NCBI GenBank assembly: GCA_025345505.1
Contig: JANVCC010000270.1
Coordinates: forward strand, 4,229,929-4,293,928
Direction: 5' to 3'
Length of the DNA: 64,000 nucleotides
From: Todiramphus chloris collaris
Taxonomy: Eukaryota; Chordata; Aves; Coraciiformes; Alcedinidae
Positions 27,444-37,960 of the stretch are shown here, piece after piece. The notes beneath the pieces were generated by a model, which made no database searches, was not told the origin of the DNA, and saw nothing but the letters and a program-made list of their open reading frames with translations. How positions within the stretch are numbered: position 1 is the stretch's first letter; every line of letters begins with the position of its first letter. Both the position numbers and the translations under genes were made by a program.

Positions 27444-27900
27444 TAGAATCCTAGAATCATTTTCATTCAGAGACCTCTAAGATTCATCAATGCCCAACCA
27501 CTAACCCAGCACTGCCAGGGCACCACTGACCCCTGTCCCTCAGCACCACAGCTCCACGGCTTGGAAACCCCTCCAAGGACCATGGGAACTTCACCCTTGC
27601 CCTGGGCAGCCTGGGACAGGGTTTGACGGCCCTTTGAGGGAAGAAATTTTTTGTAATGTCCAAACTAAACCTCCCCTGCTGCAACTTGAGGCCATTTCTT
27701 CTTGTCCTGTCGCTTGTTCCTTGGGAAAAGAGACCAGCCCCATCTGACTCCAGCCTCCTGTCAGGGAGCTGTAGACTGCAAGATTATCTTCCCTGAGCTT
27801 CCTTTTCTCCAGGTTGAACAACCCATTTTCCTCAGCCACTCCTCACCAGGCTTGTGCTCTAGACCCTTCACCCTTCTAGATTCTTCGTAGACCCTCCAAA
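27444..27900 (-). mobile_element. CR1 LINE fragment, left copy of a head-to-head pair
   Basis: The + strand is the reverse complement of a CR1 3' region. It starts with AGAATCCTAGAATCATTTT. Later come CAACCACTAACCCAGCACTG, AAACCTCCCCTGCTGCAACT near 27666 and CTTCCTTTTCTCCAGG near 27799. The 3' end of the element is at the left. About 450 bp are kept. Frames in this segment (for example 27591-27839 minus) are LINE-derived, not genes. Confidence 0.9.
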
Positions 27901-27984
27901 ATAAAACTGTACCCTGTGGCTGGACAGTGGGTGTGGGGTCTTCTGCCTCAGCAAATTCTGATTGATGCTGAAGTCATCAGTTGC

Positions 27985-28580
27985 TCTTGCAGCCCAGAGG
28001 GCCAATCGTGTCCTGGGCTGCATCAAGAGAAGCGTGGCCAGCAGCCCCTCTGCTCCACTCTGGTGAGACCTCACCTGGAGTGCTGCATCCAGTTCTGGAG
28101 CCCCTGTTACATGGATGTGCTGGAATGTGTCCAGAGAAGGGCCACAAGGATGCTCAGAGGGCTGGAGCAGCTCTGCTATGGGGACAGACTGAGAGAGTTG
28201 AGGTTGTTCAGGCTGGAGAAGAGAAGGCTCCAGGGAGACCTTATTGTGGCCTCCCAGTATCTGAAGGGGCTACAAGAAAGCTGGGGAGGGACTTGTTAGG
28301 CTGTGGGGCAGTGACAGGACTGGAGGGGATGGATTAAAGCTATAGACAGGTTGATTCAGGTTGGACATTAGGAGGAATCTCTTCCCCAGGAGGGTGGTGA
28401 GACACTGGCACAGGTTGCCCAGAGAGGTGGTGGAAGCCCCATCCTTGGCAGTGTTTAAGCCCAGGCTGGCTGGGGCTGTGAGCACCCTGCTCTAGTGGGA
28501 GGTGTCCCTGCCCATGGCAGGGGGGTTGGAACAGGATGATCTTTAAGGTCCCTTCCAACCCTGACAGTTCTATGATTCTA
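27985..28580 (+). mobile_element. CR1 LINE fragment, right copy of a head-to-head pair
   Basis: Reads as a 5'-truncated avian CR1 on +. Landmarks are CAGCCCAGAGGGCCAA near 27990, CCTCACCTGGAGTGCTGCAT near 28070, GGCTGGAGAAGAGAAGGCTC near 28211, CAGGATGATCTTTAAGGTCC near 28532, and the terminal TTCTATGATTCTA. The reverse-transcriptase-derived frame is broken. Its 3' end points away from the copy at 27444-27900, with only about 85 bp between them. Confidence 0.93.
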
Positions 28581-28734
28581 AGTCCAGAGGGTGTGTTCAG
28601 GGTTTGTGTTAGCTACCGACTGTACCTACTGACCAACTTGGTCCTGAAGAATACATGTTCAAAGCTGCTTTTGAAAACCTAAATCTATCCTGTGCAAAAA
28701 AGAGTGATGGAGAGCTGGCCTGGTTCACACTGAG

Positions 28735-29060
28735 CCGTTACGTAGCTGCCAGCAGATAAGCTGCGATGAGCGCGGCGTGGCGATACCAACCCAGCTCGTT
28801 CACCGAGTGTCTGTGCCCCCGCTGGCTGCAGGAGCGGCCGATGTGCAGCAGTGCCAGAAAAGGTTATGCCCTCGTGTTTGAGAGAGGGTTTCGAAGCCTC
28901 GTTTGCTTTAAATCTGCCTTGGGCAGCCCGGAGCTGCTAAGTCCCAGTCCATTTGTGTGCGGGTGCGTCCGTGCCGGGTCTGATAGGGGAGCATATGGCA
29001 GGAGCCGCTCGCCCTTGACTCTGCCTCTCTCTTGGCAGGTGCAGGCTTGTTTCTCACAGA
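28735..29060. promoter_or_regulatory. CpG-rich patch about 0.8 kb upstream of exon 29859 (possible internal promoter)
   Basis: Roughly 20 CpG dinucleotides occur in about 320 bp, for example in GATGAGCGCGGCGTGGCGAT, whereas the surrounding intron is CpG-poor. It lies between the CR1 pair and the first visible PHACTR1 exon. That position would suit an alternative promoter or first exon, but I cannot name a TATA box, initiator or defined first exon. A frame begins at 28766 and contains no recognised protein. It could also be a small unmethylated enhancer. Confidence 0.35.
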
Positions 29061-29858
29061 GCTCGCTCCTGCAGAGCTTCTTGAGCCCCTCGCTCGCTGC
29101 CTTTCAGCTCTTTGCCTGAATGCCTGTCCTTTGTGGTGTTTTGGTTAATTGGACATTGTTTTAATTACCGCTGAACTAAACAAACATGAAATTTCTGTCT
29201 GTCGTTTTGCCGCCCCGGCGAGCACGGTCTCCAAGCAGGCAACGCAAGACTTGGGATGCTCAGACCCAGTGCAGATTGCAGTGGCTTTCTTGGAGTTCCC
29301 TTCATTTACACCTTTGCTGGGGAAAACACCTCTCCGGGGAGGAGAAGATGCTATTAAACAGTTCCTTTTTTGCACTGCCCCAAACACCTTGATCTGCTCT
29401 CACTGGAATTAGTGGCAAACAAACCTCGGCTTCAGGACAGCAGAGATGCTGGGTCCTCTTCTGCAGCCTGGGGACAGTCCATGGCCACGCCTTTCATTGG
29501 TGTGGCCTTTCATGTTGCCCCCTTTCTTGCCTTTCCCTCTCCAGCTTCTGCACTACCAGCCTTTCTCTCCCTTTGCTGTCTCTAATTCTCCACAGAAACG
29601 CTTGCGTCGTGTCAAAATTAAGCATTGGGAGTGCGAAGGTGCCCTCCGATCAGTCAGTCCATAGCCATCGCTGTCAGTAATGGCCATGCTAGGGCAGCAG
29701 GCAGATTCTCTGCACTGCCAGTAGCCTTTATTTTGAGATGCTAATTTACCACTGACTTCAAAAGGAGGAAAAGCACTTTATAAATGCCTTAAAATGCCTT
29801 TTAAAACAATAATTTCCCTTCTTTTCTGTTTACATTGACCCTTCTCCTTTGCTTCCAG

Positions 29859-29939
29859 CTTTAGAAAGAAAAATATCAATGAGGCAAAGCAGAGAGGAGC
29901 TTATAAAACGAGGAGTGCTGAAAGAAATTTTTGATAAAG
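29859..29939 (+). CDS. PHACTR1: PHACTR1 coding exon: N-terminal RPEL motif
   Basis: This 81-bp exon encodes 27 residues containing [24 protein letters not shown] and FDK. This is the N-terminal RPEL, one of four G-actin-binding motifs in the family. The usual Arg-Pro of the motif is replaced by Gln-Ser, as I remember for human PHACTR1. The acceptor is a pyrimidine tract ending TTGCTTCCAG at 29858, and the donor is G|GTAAGT at 29940. It enters and leaves in phase 1, so skipping it would keep the frame but remove this RPEL. In PHACTR1 a basic nuclear-import segment precedes it; that exon is not in this window. Human PHACTR1 has KEIYDK where this bird has KEIFDK. Confidence 0.97.
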
Positions 29940-32579
29940 GTAAGTGTTGTTCTTTTTACAACGTTAAATTGACATCCTGTATAGTTTTATGCCCTGACAT
30001 TACATTATTAGAACACCGGGAGCTGGGAATAGTCCTGAACTGCAGGACTGTGCAGAATAAAGTCTCCAAACATCTGCTTGGATTTCACTGTGGGCTGGCA
30101 CTCGCTGTTGGATACCTGTGGTAGTTACCTAGCAAATAAAACTGAAAACTAATCAGAAATGGAAAACAGTAGAAATATTAATCACAGCAACGGGCAGCAG
30201 TCACTCACGGCAAAGCAGCAAGAGAGGGAGCGGGTCCTTGCCTGCTTGTGTTACCATTGCCTGGTTGAGTCTCTCTGGGGTCAGCTATTGTGGAAAAGGG
30301 AAACATTTAAAGGTTTGGGGTCCTAAAGAGCACAGAAGAGTTCACATTCCCTTGAAACAGCTCAGAAGACATAGTAATACTATAATTCCTTGTTCAGGAT
30401 AATTAATTTGTTGAGATGGTAATGTATTATCATTGTTTTACAAGCACCAGTGCTTTACACTGGTAATGCAATACATATTTGACATCTATTACATATGTGT
30501 CAATCTTTAACTGCACCTTTTATTTCTTTTCCTTCTTTCCTTGTCAATATCTAAGAGAATGAATTCAGCAAACTACATAAAGACATGCCAAAGTTGCTGC
30601 TGAATTTCAATAGACCTCATGCATATCCCTTTAAACCTCCTTAATTCCAAGTCTAAGAGTCCTTAAGAATACCAGGGCAAAATCTCTTAGGAGTCCAGAG
30701 AAGTTACAAACTTTCACTGATATTAGAAGTAGGGGTTACCTCATAAAACCTGCAGCATTTAAATCTGCTACCAACTTTTGTAGTCTAGCTGGCTGGGAAT
30801 GAAGAACTTTACTCATACAAACTGTTTATTTTTTTAAGTGGAAAAAAAAATATGCTGCTTGTCATTAAATTTCACACTTTTTACCTGTTATGTATTTTAG
30901 ATGCTTCTGATCCTTTAGATCTAACACCCCCGGTGTTCTCACTATGACCTGCTGGTTAGTAAGTCATCCTAGATGCAGTTTCAGGGTAGAAACATAAGAA
31001 ACAAAAGCAAAAGGTTTCCTGTTCTCACTGCTTTGGGTTGTCCACACTTTGCCCCCAGGAAGCTGCTTCTGACCTCTCCCTACGCACACCTAAAGACATC
31101 CCCAGGAAAAATCTTTCCTGTGCAGCCTGACCCTGCCCTCCACGCTGCCCACCTTTCTCTGTTCTTCATATAATGCTCTGGTTTGTAATCTTCTGTGTCA
31201 TCTTGTGAAGCATATGCTAAGCTGTCTGGAGGTTCCCATCTGAAAAAAAGAAGTTAGTTTGTCTCTGTAGTAGTTTTTCACCTTTTCACGTCAGAAAAAG
31301 ACGGTACGAAACACGTGCCGCTTCATCCCATTTCCAGTGCAAAAAGCAGAGCCGTCAGGCTTTGTCAGGTGATGGTAAAAGGGAATCTGCAATGCAAAAC
31401 AGCTGGATGTCTGAGTCAGTGTTCTGCATTATTTCCTGCTGGTTGCAAACACAGGATGCCAAGAATTGATACCTCTCCTTGAAAGAAAGAAGTAGGGCAG
31501 AGAAGAAAGTGGTAGTGCACAAAAATCGTAGCAGCAATTGAGCAGCTTTGATGATACAAGGATGTGAGTAAGGCAAGATGTGTAGAGCAAAACCAATATT
31601 TCCCTCAGCGGTGTAATAACCTGAGAGTAATTCTAATAAAGGATATTATATCTCACTGTGAACCTTAAGTGGAAGTAACATTTTCTGTGTAGTTCCTGTT
31701 AGGTAATCTCCAATCCTTCAAGGCTTTAGCACTTCAGAGCAGAAGGCTTTATTTGATAATGGTTGCACCTTCCATGCCAAGAGGCATCTTGCACAGACAA
31801 TAAATGTATCCATCATGTTAAATCTCTTTGTCTCCCTTTTCCCAGAGGTGAACAAAGCAGGCAGAATCACCCTGTGAATAATTTTGCTTTTCTTCTGTCT
31901 TAAAAATAGCCATACAGGTCAAAGGAACCGTAGTATGGATAGACTAACCCGAGCACAGAAGTCCTGCAGCTTGCAGTGTGCTTAGGATTGGTATTGTCCT
32001 CTATTCTATGTCGAATAAAAAGAGAGTTAGCTTGTTTGTTTGCCTGCTGTTTAAAATGACACTCTGACCTGTTTGCTTCAGGATTTGCTGGCTTTTCAGA
32101 GGACTTTGCGTCATCCAGCAGGCGCGAGTTAGCAGAGCACAGTAAGTCACAGCGCTCGCACGTGGGAGAGGCACTGCAGTCCAGCTGCTATCCTTGGGAG
32201 GCAAGAAATGCTTTTATCACTTCAGTGCCCGCCACGCTTAAACTAGTCAAGTGAAACCACTTCAGACTGAACTGCAGAGAGCTCTTTTCTTGGCAAGGGA
32301 CAGGCTCGTGGACAAAACCATTTCTATCACCTTCTATTTCCAAGGTTCTGTGACTTGAATCTTCTGCAAATGTAGGCAAAGGTTGTAATTTTTTCAAATG
32401 CTCTGTATTTTTGGAATAAGTAGTAAGTTGAAGAAGTCGCTGATGAGGTACCTGCTGTTCTAATAGTTTGTGGGCAGCAGTGCCAAGAGGTTAAAAGTAA
32501 CAACTTCTACCCGCAACGCAGAAATTACCACAGCATTTAGAAGAACTCATAGTCCTGCTATACCATTGCTCCTGCACGC

Positions 32580-32650
32580 AGGATCATACAATGTTTAGGG
32601 TTGGAAGGGACCTTAAAGATCATCTTGTTCCAATCCCCCTGCCATGGATA
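32580..32650 (-). mobile_element. CR1 LINE fragment, extreme 3' end
   Basis: On + it reads GGATCATACAATGTTTAGGG, then GGTTGGAAGGGACCTTAAAG, then ATCATCTTGTTCCAATCCCC. This is the reverse complement of the same 3' terminal region seen at 28500-28580. About 70 bp survive. Confidence 0.8.
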
Positions 32651-34734
32651 AGCAGCTTTGATGTCCACATGAAGATGCAGCCATCCCAAAATCATCATTC
32701 TAAAAATTGCCCATTCATCCGTGGTGCTGGTCAAAGAATTTCATTGTAACTTTTGGTTACTACTTTTATCTGAATGTAGATGAGATTTCCTGTAGTTGTC
32801 AAGCATGTCTCTGATCCAGGATTAATTTGCACTAAGACATTCTGCACTCCACAAATTATTTTGTCTGCATCTTTGATCCATTTGCTGTAGTTGAGCAGCT
32901 CCCCACGTAGCTCTTCTTTAAGCAAGGTCTGATTTAGGGTGTATATTTCAGTCGTGATTCTGTGCCATGCCTGGTGATTTCAGTCAAATCCAAGGACAAG
33001 ATTTAGAGTCGAAACGGAGACTGGAGATATTCAGAGGTAAGATTAAAAGAGGTGATGCTGTCAGGACAGAGAGCTGTCATGCTGGTGATTATGACAAAAA
33101 GCAAAAGCCAAGATTTTTATCTCGCGTTCTTTGCAATCGTAAACCTTCAACGGGTCATTGGAAGCTGCCTTCTTAAATCATGCTGAATATATCTTGAGAA
33201 GTGCAAAGTGCACTTAAGGCAGTGAGATTTCAGGGCGCTCAGTTGCTACGATAGGCATCCCGCTTCATTAAAAATGTATAGGCATCCCTCCAAAAAATAA
33301 ATATTACTGATTTTATCATGCATAGTTTTTTGTCTGCTCACAGTTACAGTCAAATTTAATCCTGCACTGAATTAATTAATTTTGCTGGACACAACCACTG
33401 CCTCTCATTCAAGAAACAGCTCTGCATAAGAAACAGTTACACTCTTTCATGAAACCAGGTAACTGAGAGGACAGCAGCCCCTATCCCAAGCACATGTAAA
33501 GGTGTGTGTTTATAAAAGGGAGACAGAGCAAGCACAGAATACACAGTGCTTCTGCCCAAACAGCTAAGTCAAAAAACAGTCAGCTTAAATACTGGCTGAA
33601 CTGTTGTTTGATTTTTGCTGGCTAGGAATATAAAGGGGCTTGCATTGAATGACCACAGCGGTTGGAAGGAGACTGTGCTGCGAACAACTGACCAAAACTT
33701 TCAGTTCTGATTAATGTTGCCACCTTTTATCCAGCTCAGTTGATTGCTCTGAAAGCTGTGGGTAGGGTTTCAGAATAGTATGATGTGGCCCTGTACCATA
33801 ATAGCTCTTCAGGTCTTCAAAAAGCCTCCAACAAAAACAAGTCAAGACCTTGGTATTCCTGATAATTCCGTCATAAGCAGGAGACCATCACCACTCTCTG
33901 TAGAGAAGCTTTAAAAGACAGACACATAATTCAGGGTACTTATTGGCAAACGTGCTTGCAGGCTTGTTCAGTGCTGTGTCCTGGTGGTTACGTGAGATGT
34001 AATTATTTGTTTCCTTTGGTATTGTTTTCCAAAGTGTTTTGCACATCTTAGCCCTGCGAGAGGAAAACATCCACTCACTTGAACAATGTACATCTCTGCT
34101 CGTGGCACATTGAGCAGTAACACTGCTGATCAGAGGTGCCCAAAACTCAAGAACTAGATCCTGAAATCCTCAGCCTGACTTAAAAATATAATTTAAATGC
34201 ATAGTAAAATTAGAGTCCATTTATTTGCCTGCTGCTTTTTAGCCTTATGGGTCACATTCCGGTTACATTTTCAGGCTTCCACTCATAACCATAGGGGCTG
34301 AACGCTTTCCTTTGTAAAATTATAATTGAGATATCCATGTAGTCATTGCCTCCAGGTACCAGAGTGCTGTGCATAACAAGTTCTGAGATAAAAATCACAC
34401 GGATTGACAGCATAGAGAATGAGCTGATCCCTCGCTTCTGTTCTTTATTATTTCTGCTGTGAAGTGGTGTTTGATAGGAAAGAAACTACCAGCTGCTGTT
34501 ACAGAAATTTTGCTCAGATAGAAGAGATATTATTAACAGCTTTAAAAACAGGCTTTATAAATGGAATGTACTCTATCCCAGTACCAAGACCTTACACCAG
34601 GCAGTGATAAAAATTATTCTCTCCCTTATTTAAAATCTGGATGCTGTGATTTTTCCTTTGTGTGTAAGATAGGGACATACTTCTGTGATTCTACTTCGGT
34701 CCTTTATAGCATAATTGGTGTAAGGGAAGAGAAT

Positions 34735-34800
34735 GATAAGAATAAGAATAATTATTATTATGAAAATAATATAAATTCTATTATAAATTCTATACTGTGT
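34735..34800. repeat. AT-rich low-complexity stretch
   Basis: AATAAGAATAATTATTATTA followed by two copies of ATAAATTCTAT. No coding or structural interpretation. Confidence 0.8.
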
Positions 34801-35313
34801 ATATTAGTATTCTTTAAGAAAGCTCCATAGCTTCAGTTCCAGCCCATTCTTGTTCTTGACTTCCCGGCTTCAGCAGAGACAGAAACAGAATTTGTGGCCC
34901 TGGATGGGTCCACATGGCCCCATGGGTGGAGGATGGTCAGGAACCATCCAGCTTAGACCATGGATCATAATGACCATCCTAGGGCAAGCAAAGGGTCAAC
35001 ATAGGCATTGGACAGATCTTTCCCAAACCTTAGTAACCCCTTAAAGCAAGTGGAATGCTGTCAGACTTCCATGAAAAGACAGAACATTACAGTCAGACAT
35101 CTCCACATATTGCTCTGCACAGGTTGTATTTTTGAGATACAAACCATATTGTTTTTACCCTTATCTCTGTGTCTTCTATATATAAAAAAGTTCCAGTTCA
35201 GGTTATTCATTTGCAAGCAGACTAATGGAGATAGCAGATTTCGATGTAAATTTTTTCAGCATCTTATTTACGTGTCTTCTGGTGTCATTCTTCTTTCCTC
35301 CGACTATGAACAG

Positions 35314-35499
35314 ATGGGGAACTTTCCATACCAAATGAAGAAGGAGCTTTGGAGAATGGGCAGCCTCTAGGCTCTGGGCAAGTGCTGAGCTCCAGCCAGG
35401 TATCCCTGCCAGCCCTAGCAGAACTGGAGTCAGGTCCAGCACCTGGGGAACCCTGCTCATATGAGGTGCTCCCAACCACAGAGATCATGGATGGGACAG
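35314..35499 (+). CDS. PHACTR1: PHACTR1 coding exon: linker after the N-terminal RPEL
   Basis: This 186-bp exon encodes 62 residues. It completes Asp from the previous exon and reads [18 protein letters not shown], then a Ser/Leu-rich stretch ([15 protein letters not shown]), then [17 protein letters not shown]. This matches the human PHACTR1 order DGELSISNEDDSLENGQ ... CSYEVL ... IMDG. The acceptor is ACTATGAACAG and the donor is G|GTAACA. Phase is 1 at both ends. The segment has no catalytic motif and looks disordered; it separates the N-terminal RPEL from the central proline-rich region. The minus-strand frame over it is a shadow. Confidence 0.95.
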
Positions 35500-36522
35500 G
35501 TAACATCTTGTTTACATTATGACTTATGTAATCTAAGCTGTTTGAAATAAGTTTCTGACCACTAACATTTGATGTGTAGCCCTGAGAAATCCTTGCTGAA
35601 GACAAAGGTCTTCTGGTGGAGAAGGAGGTGACACTATACAGATTGTCACTGGGTGCTCCATGGGAAATTTTGACGGAGTTGGTGTAGTAGTGACCTCTAA
35701 TTCTAATTAAATGTCCTCTGTAAGGCAAAGTCCCTGCCCTTTGTGAACATTTAAGAGTATCTCTCTGACTCTCTAGCTATTTCTCAGCTTGTGCCAGTGA
35801 GCTTTGGAGCAGAGAGCTGAGGATGTTTTGAAACCCTAGGATAGAGCATCACTCCCTTTAGCTGCTCTGTGGCCCTGGGTGATGTTCTCATCGCACATCT
35901 TTCAGTAGCTAAGGCATCCAGCTGCCCTGCCCTGCCCTGCGTGAGGCTTTCTGCATTTCCTCCTCAGCCCGTGCAGAGAGAGGGCAAATGCTGTGCATCT
36001 GGGTTAGCTCCTCTTTCTGCATCACTTAATGCTGAGAGTTGTGGACAAAGGTTGAGCGAGGAAAAGTGACAGTAGAAGTGTTCATCCGTGAGCCTGTGCA
36101 GCTACACTGCCTCTTTGAAGTAGAGTAGGCCCCGTGAGGTGCTTTTACATTTATAGGGTACGTTTAGAGACCACCTGCTAACATGTCTGGGCCTGAGCAA
36201 GCTGTGGTGACAGACCATCCGAGATGTGACATTTTAAGGCTCTTGATTTGTGTTCAAGATGCGGGAATACCTCCCAGCCTGGCATAAGGGAGCTGGCTTC
36301 TGTCAGAGGTAATGGGAAATTCGATTGTTGTGTAGATGTGTGTTACTCTTTCTCCTCCTCTCTCTTTTCTTTCTCTCCTCCTTTCTCTGTTGTATGATGT
36401 TTGAGTGAAATCTCTCAGTCGTTCTTAATCTGCTGCGCTGCTTTTCTTGTCTTACTGCGGCTGTACCCACTGCTGCTTTGCTCGTAACGCTGTTGCGTCT
36501 GTGATGTGGTTGTGTCCTCCAG
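35500..36522 (+). other. PHACTR1: PHACTR1 intron upstream of the cassette exon
   Basis: A (CTGCC)n run sits near 35928-35943. A dense C/U tract occupies 36346-36388, and no AG dinucleotide occurs from 36419 to 36520. Nothing else is recognised. Confidence 0.9.
36346..36388 (+). promoter_or_regulatory. Distal polypyrimidine tract upstream of the cassette exon (likely splicing control)
   Basis: Forty-three bases of almost pure C/T with several TCTTT and CTCTCT cores, which are known binding motifs for PTB-type splicing repressors. It lies about 135-175 nt before the acceptor of exon 36523, while the sequence right before the acceptor (GATGTGGTTGTGTCCTCCAG) is a poor pyrimidine tract. The regulatory role is inferred. 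Confidence 0.45.
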
Positions 36523-36729
36523 TGTCTGAAGAGAGCCCCACATCCAATGAATCCGGCGTCCTCCTGTCCCAAGATCCTACAGCTAAGCCAGTCCTGCTAC
36601 TTCCCCCCAAAAAATCTGCTGCTTTCCCTGGAGACCATGAGGACACCCCAGTGAAACAGTTGTCCCTCCTCAAACAGCCCCCTGCCCTGCCTCCTAAACC
36701 TATTGCCAGGATTGCCAGCCACTTAACTG
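36523..36729 (+). CDS. PHACTR1: PHACTR1 coding exon: 69-residue proline-rich cassette, probably alternative
   Basis: A 207-bp open exon with an AG acceptor (TGTGTCCTCCAG) and a strong donor G|GTAAGT, phase 1 at both ends, so it can be skipped without a frameshift. It encodes VSEESPTSNESGVLLSQ, then KPVLLLPPKKSAAFPG, an EDTPVKQL stretch and PPALPPKPIARIASHLTG. The LPPKK and PPALPPKP pieces echo the PPLPPKK of the next exon and resemble SH3/EVH1-type ligands. The 580-residue human PHACTR1 I remember joins the exons on either side directly (IMDG to DPGAP). This exon would therefore give a protein 69 residues longer. The open frame with both splice sites is seen; its use in tissue is inferred. 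Confidence 0.85.
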
Positions 36730-37364
36730 GTAAGTAGGTGTTCCTGGACCCTCAGAACCACCGTGTCCCTTACAGGAAAAACCTGCCCTTACAGCAAGGT
36801 TCTCAGTGTCCTTCCTCCCTCCGTAACGCTGTTGGCACATGTTGTTGTGTGTACTGGTAACATATCTGTCTTGTACCTGGGGTAGGGATCATGGAGCATC
36901 TTCAGGTGATAGCTTCCCCGGGGTTGCTTCAGGACACTTCCCCTCTCAGCTGTAATTACCTACGACTGCCACCGCATTTCCTAACCCCCCTCACTCTTCT
37001 TCATCAAGACTGAAACATCACCACAGAAATGCAGGATGTGCTTTGATGGGAGAGGAAGTATCAGGAAAATACTAGAATGCCTTTAATGAGAAATGGGGTG
37101 AGGGCTGAGGGGAAGGGAGAAGTCTGCTTTCTCCTTTTGCCCTATGTTGCTTCTTGCCTCAGCTGCTACTGGGGCAGGTCCTGCTGCACACACCCTGTAT
37201 CTTTCCTTATGTTTGTCTTCTCCTTGTCCCCCTGATCCTTACACAGGCTGTTCTGTCCTGTGACTTCTTGCCATTTTGCTTTCCTGCTCACACTGCCTGC
37301 CTAACTGCTGCCCCTTTCCACCCCTGCTCTGACTACTTCCCTCCCACTGGTGAGTCCCAGTGAT

Positions 37365-37960
37365 GATGGGTCGCTGTTTATACCGGGAGTGGAGAGATGC
37401 AGCAACACACAAATTCAGCAAGAGAAGGCAAAGAAGCAACTGTATTAATTTATAACCCCATTTTATACACCCTAGCCCCATAGGGCAGTTGGTAAGTGAT
37501 CACCCATCTCCTGGGGTGAGTGGCTAAAGCACCCATTGCAAAATATTTTTCCAATGTACCATAAACAGAACTTAGCAAAACACCAGGTGTTGGTCCAGCT
37601 TACAAAAACCATCCTACTGTTTCTCATAACTCGTGTGAGAAAGGCAGGACTCTCACCAAATGTTGTGAGAACCTGAGAAAATCCCTCTGCTAGCAGCTTT
37701 TCAGCATCCACAGATGATGGGCAGCTCTGGTTCCCAGTGACCAGGATTTTGGTGCCCTCCAGTTTATGATGCAGTTTATCTCTCACTGCATGGCAGCTGG
37801 CAACAGTAGACAATAGAGGCTCCGTTTTTTGTGTCCCGGATATTTTCACAAGTGTCCAGGCTCTTTGGGATTCAAAACTGTAGGGAAGATGTGGAAGGAG
37901 GATTGGTGGGTCCCCTCTCTCCAGTCTCATTTAGACCACTGGAGCAAAGGGTGGCTACAT
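37365..37960 (-). mobile_element. Possible solo retroviral LTR
   Basis: Read on the minus strand, a TATA-like TGTATAAAATGGGG near 37460 is followed within about 20 bases by ATAAATTAATACAG, then a TTGCTTCTTTGCC region and a terminal part with TGCTGCATCTCTCCACTCCC. This spacing resembles the TATA, poly(A) signal and U5 of avian ERV LTRs. I do not recognise the family, both boundaries are guesses, and no internal viral gene is present. Confidence 0.35.

Larger units (their letters stand above)
1..29858 (+). other. PHACTR1: Intron upstream of the first visible PHACTR1 exon (partial)
   Basis: I find no exon of any gene in this stretch. The open frames are short, overlap on both strands, and lack splice context or recognisable protein similarity. 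Contents: a small CR1 piece (1252-1340), an inverted LTR pair (5815-6565 and 7151-7880), a T-rich run (8700-8722), an AT-rich stretch with homeodomain-like sites (10570-10860), a short hairpin (13688-13738), an old LINE (18985-20960), a T-rich run (24380-24475), two CR1 copies (27444-28580) and a CpG-rich patch (28735-29060). The rest looks like ordinary intron. In humans an upstream PHACTR1 intron carries the vascular-disease variant rs9349379; I cannot place the matching base here. Confidence 0.85.
29940..35313 (+). other. PHACTR1: PHACTR1 intron
   Basis: No supported exon inside. Contains a CR1 scrap (32580-32650) and an AT-rich low-complexity stretch (34735-34800). The end is CGACTATGAACAG with a pyrimidine-rich TTCTTCTTTCCTCC just upstream. 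Confidence 0.9.

Noticed and set aside
27916..28485. Overlapping frames on both strands
   Set aside because: They are translations of the CR1 LINE copies, not host genes.
28766..29119. 117-residue frame starting in the CpG-rich patch
   Set aside because: No homologue recognised; long frames are expected in GC-rich DNA. Only the CpG enrichment is kept as an observation.
35285..35728. 147-residue minus-strand frame opposite exon 35314
   Set aside because: Shadow of the coding exon; no features of a gene on that strand.
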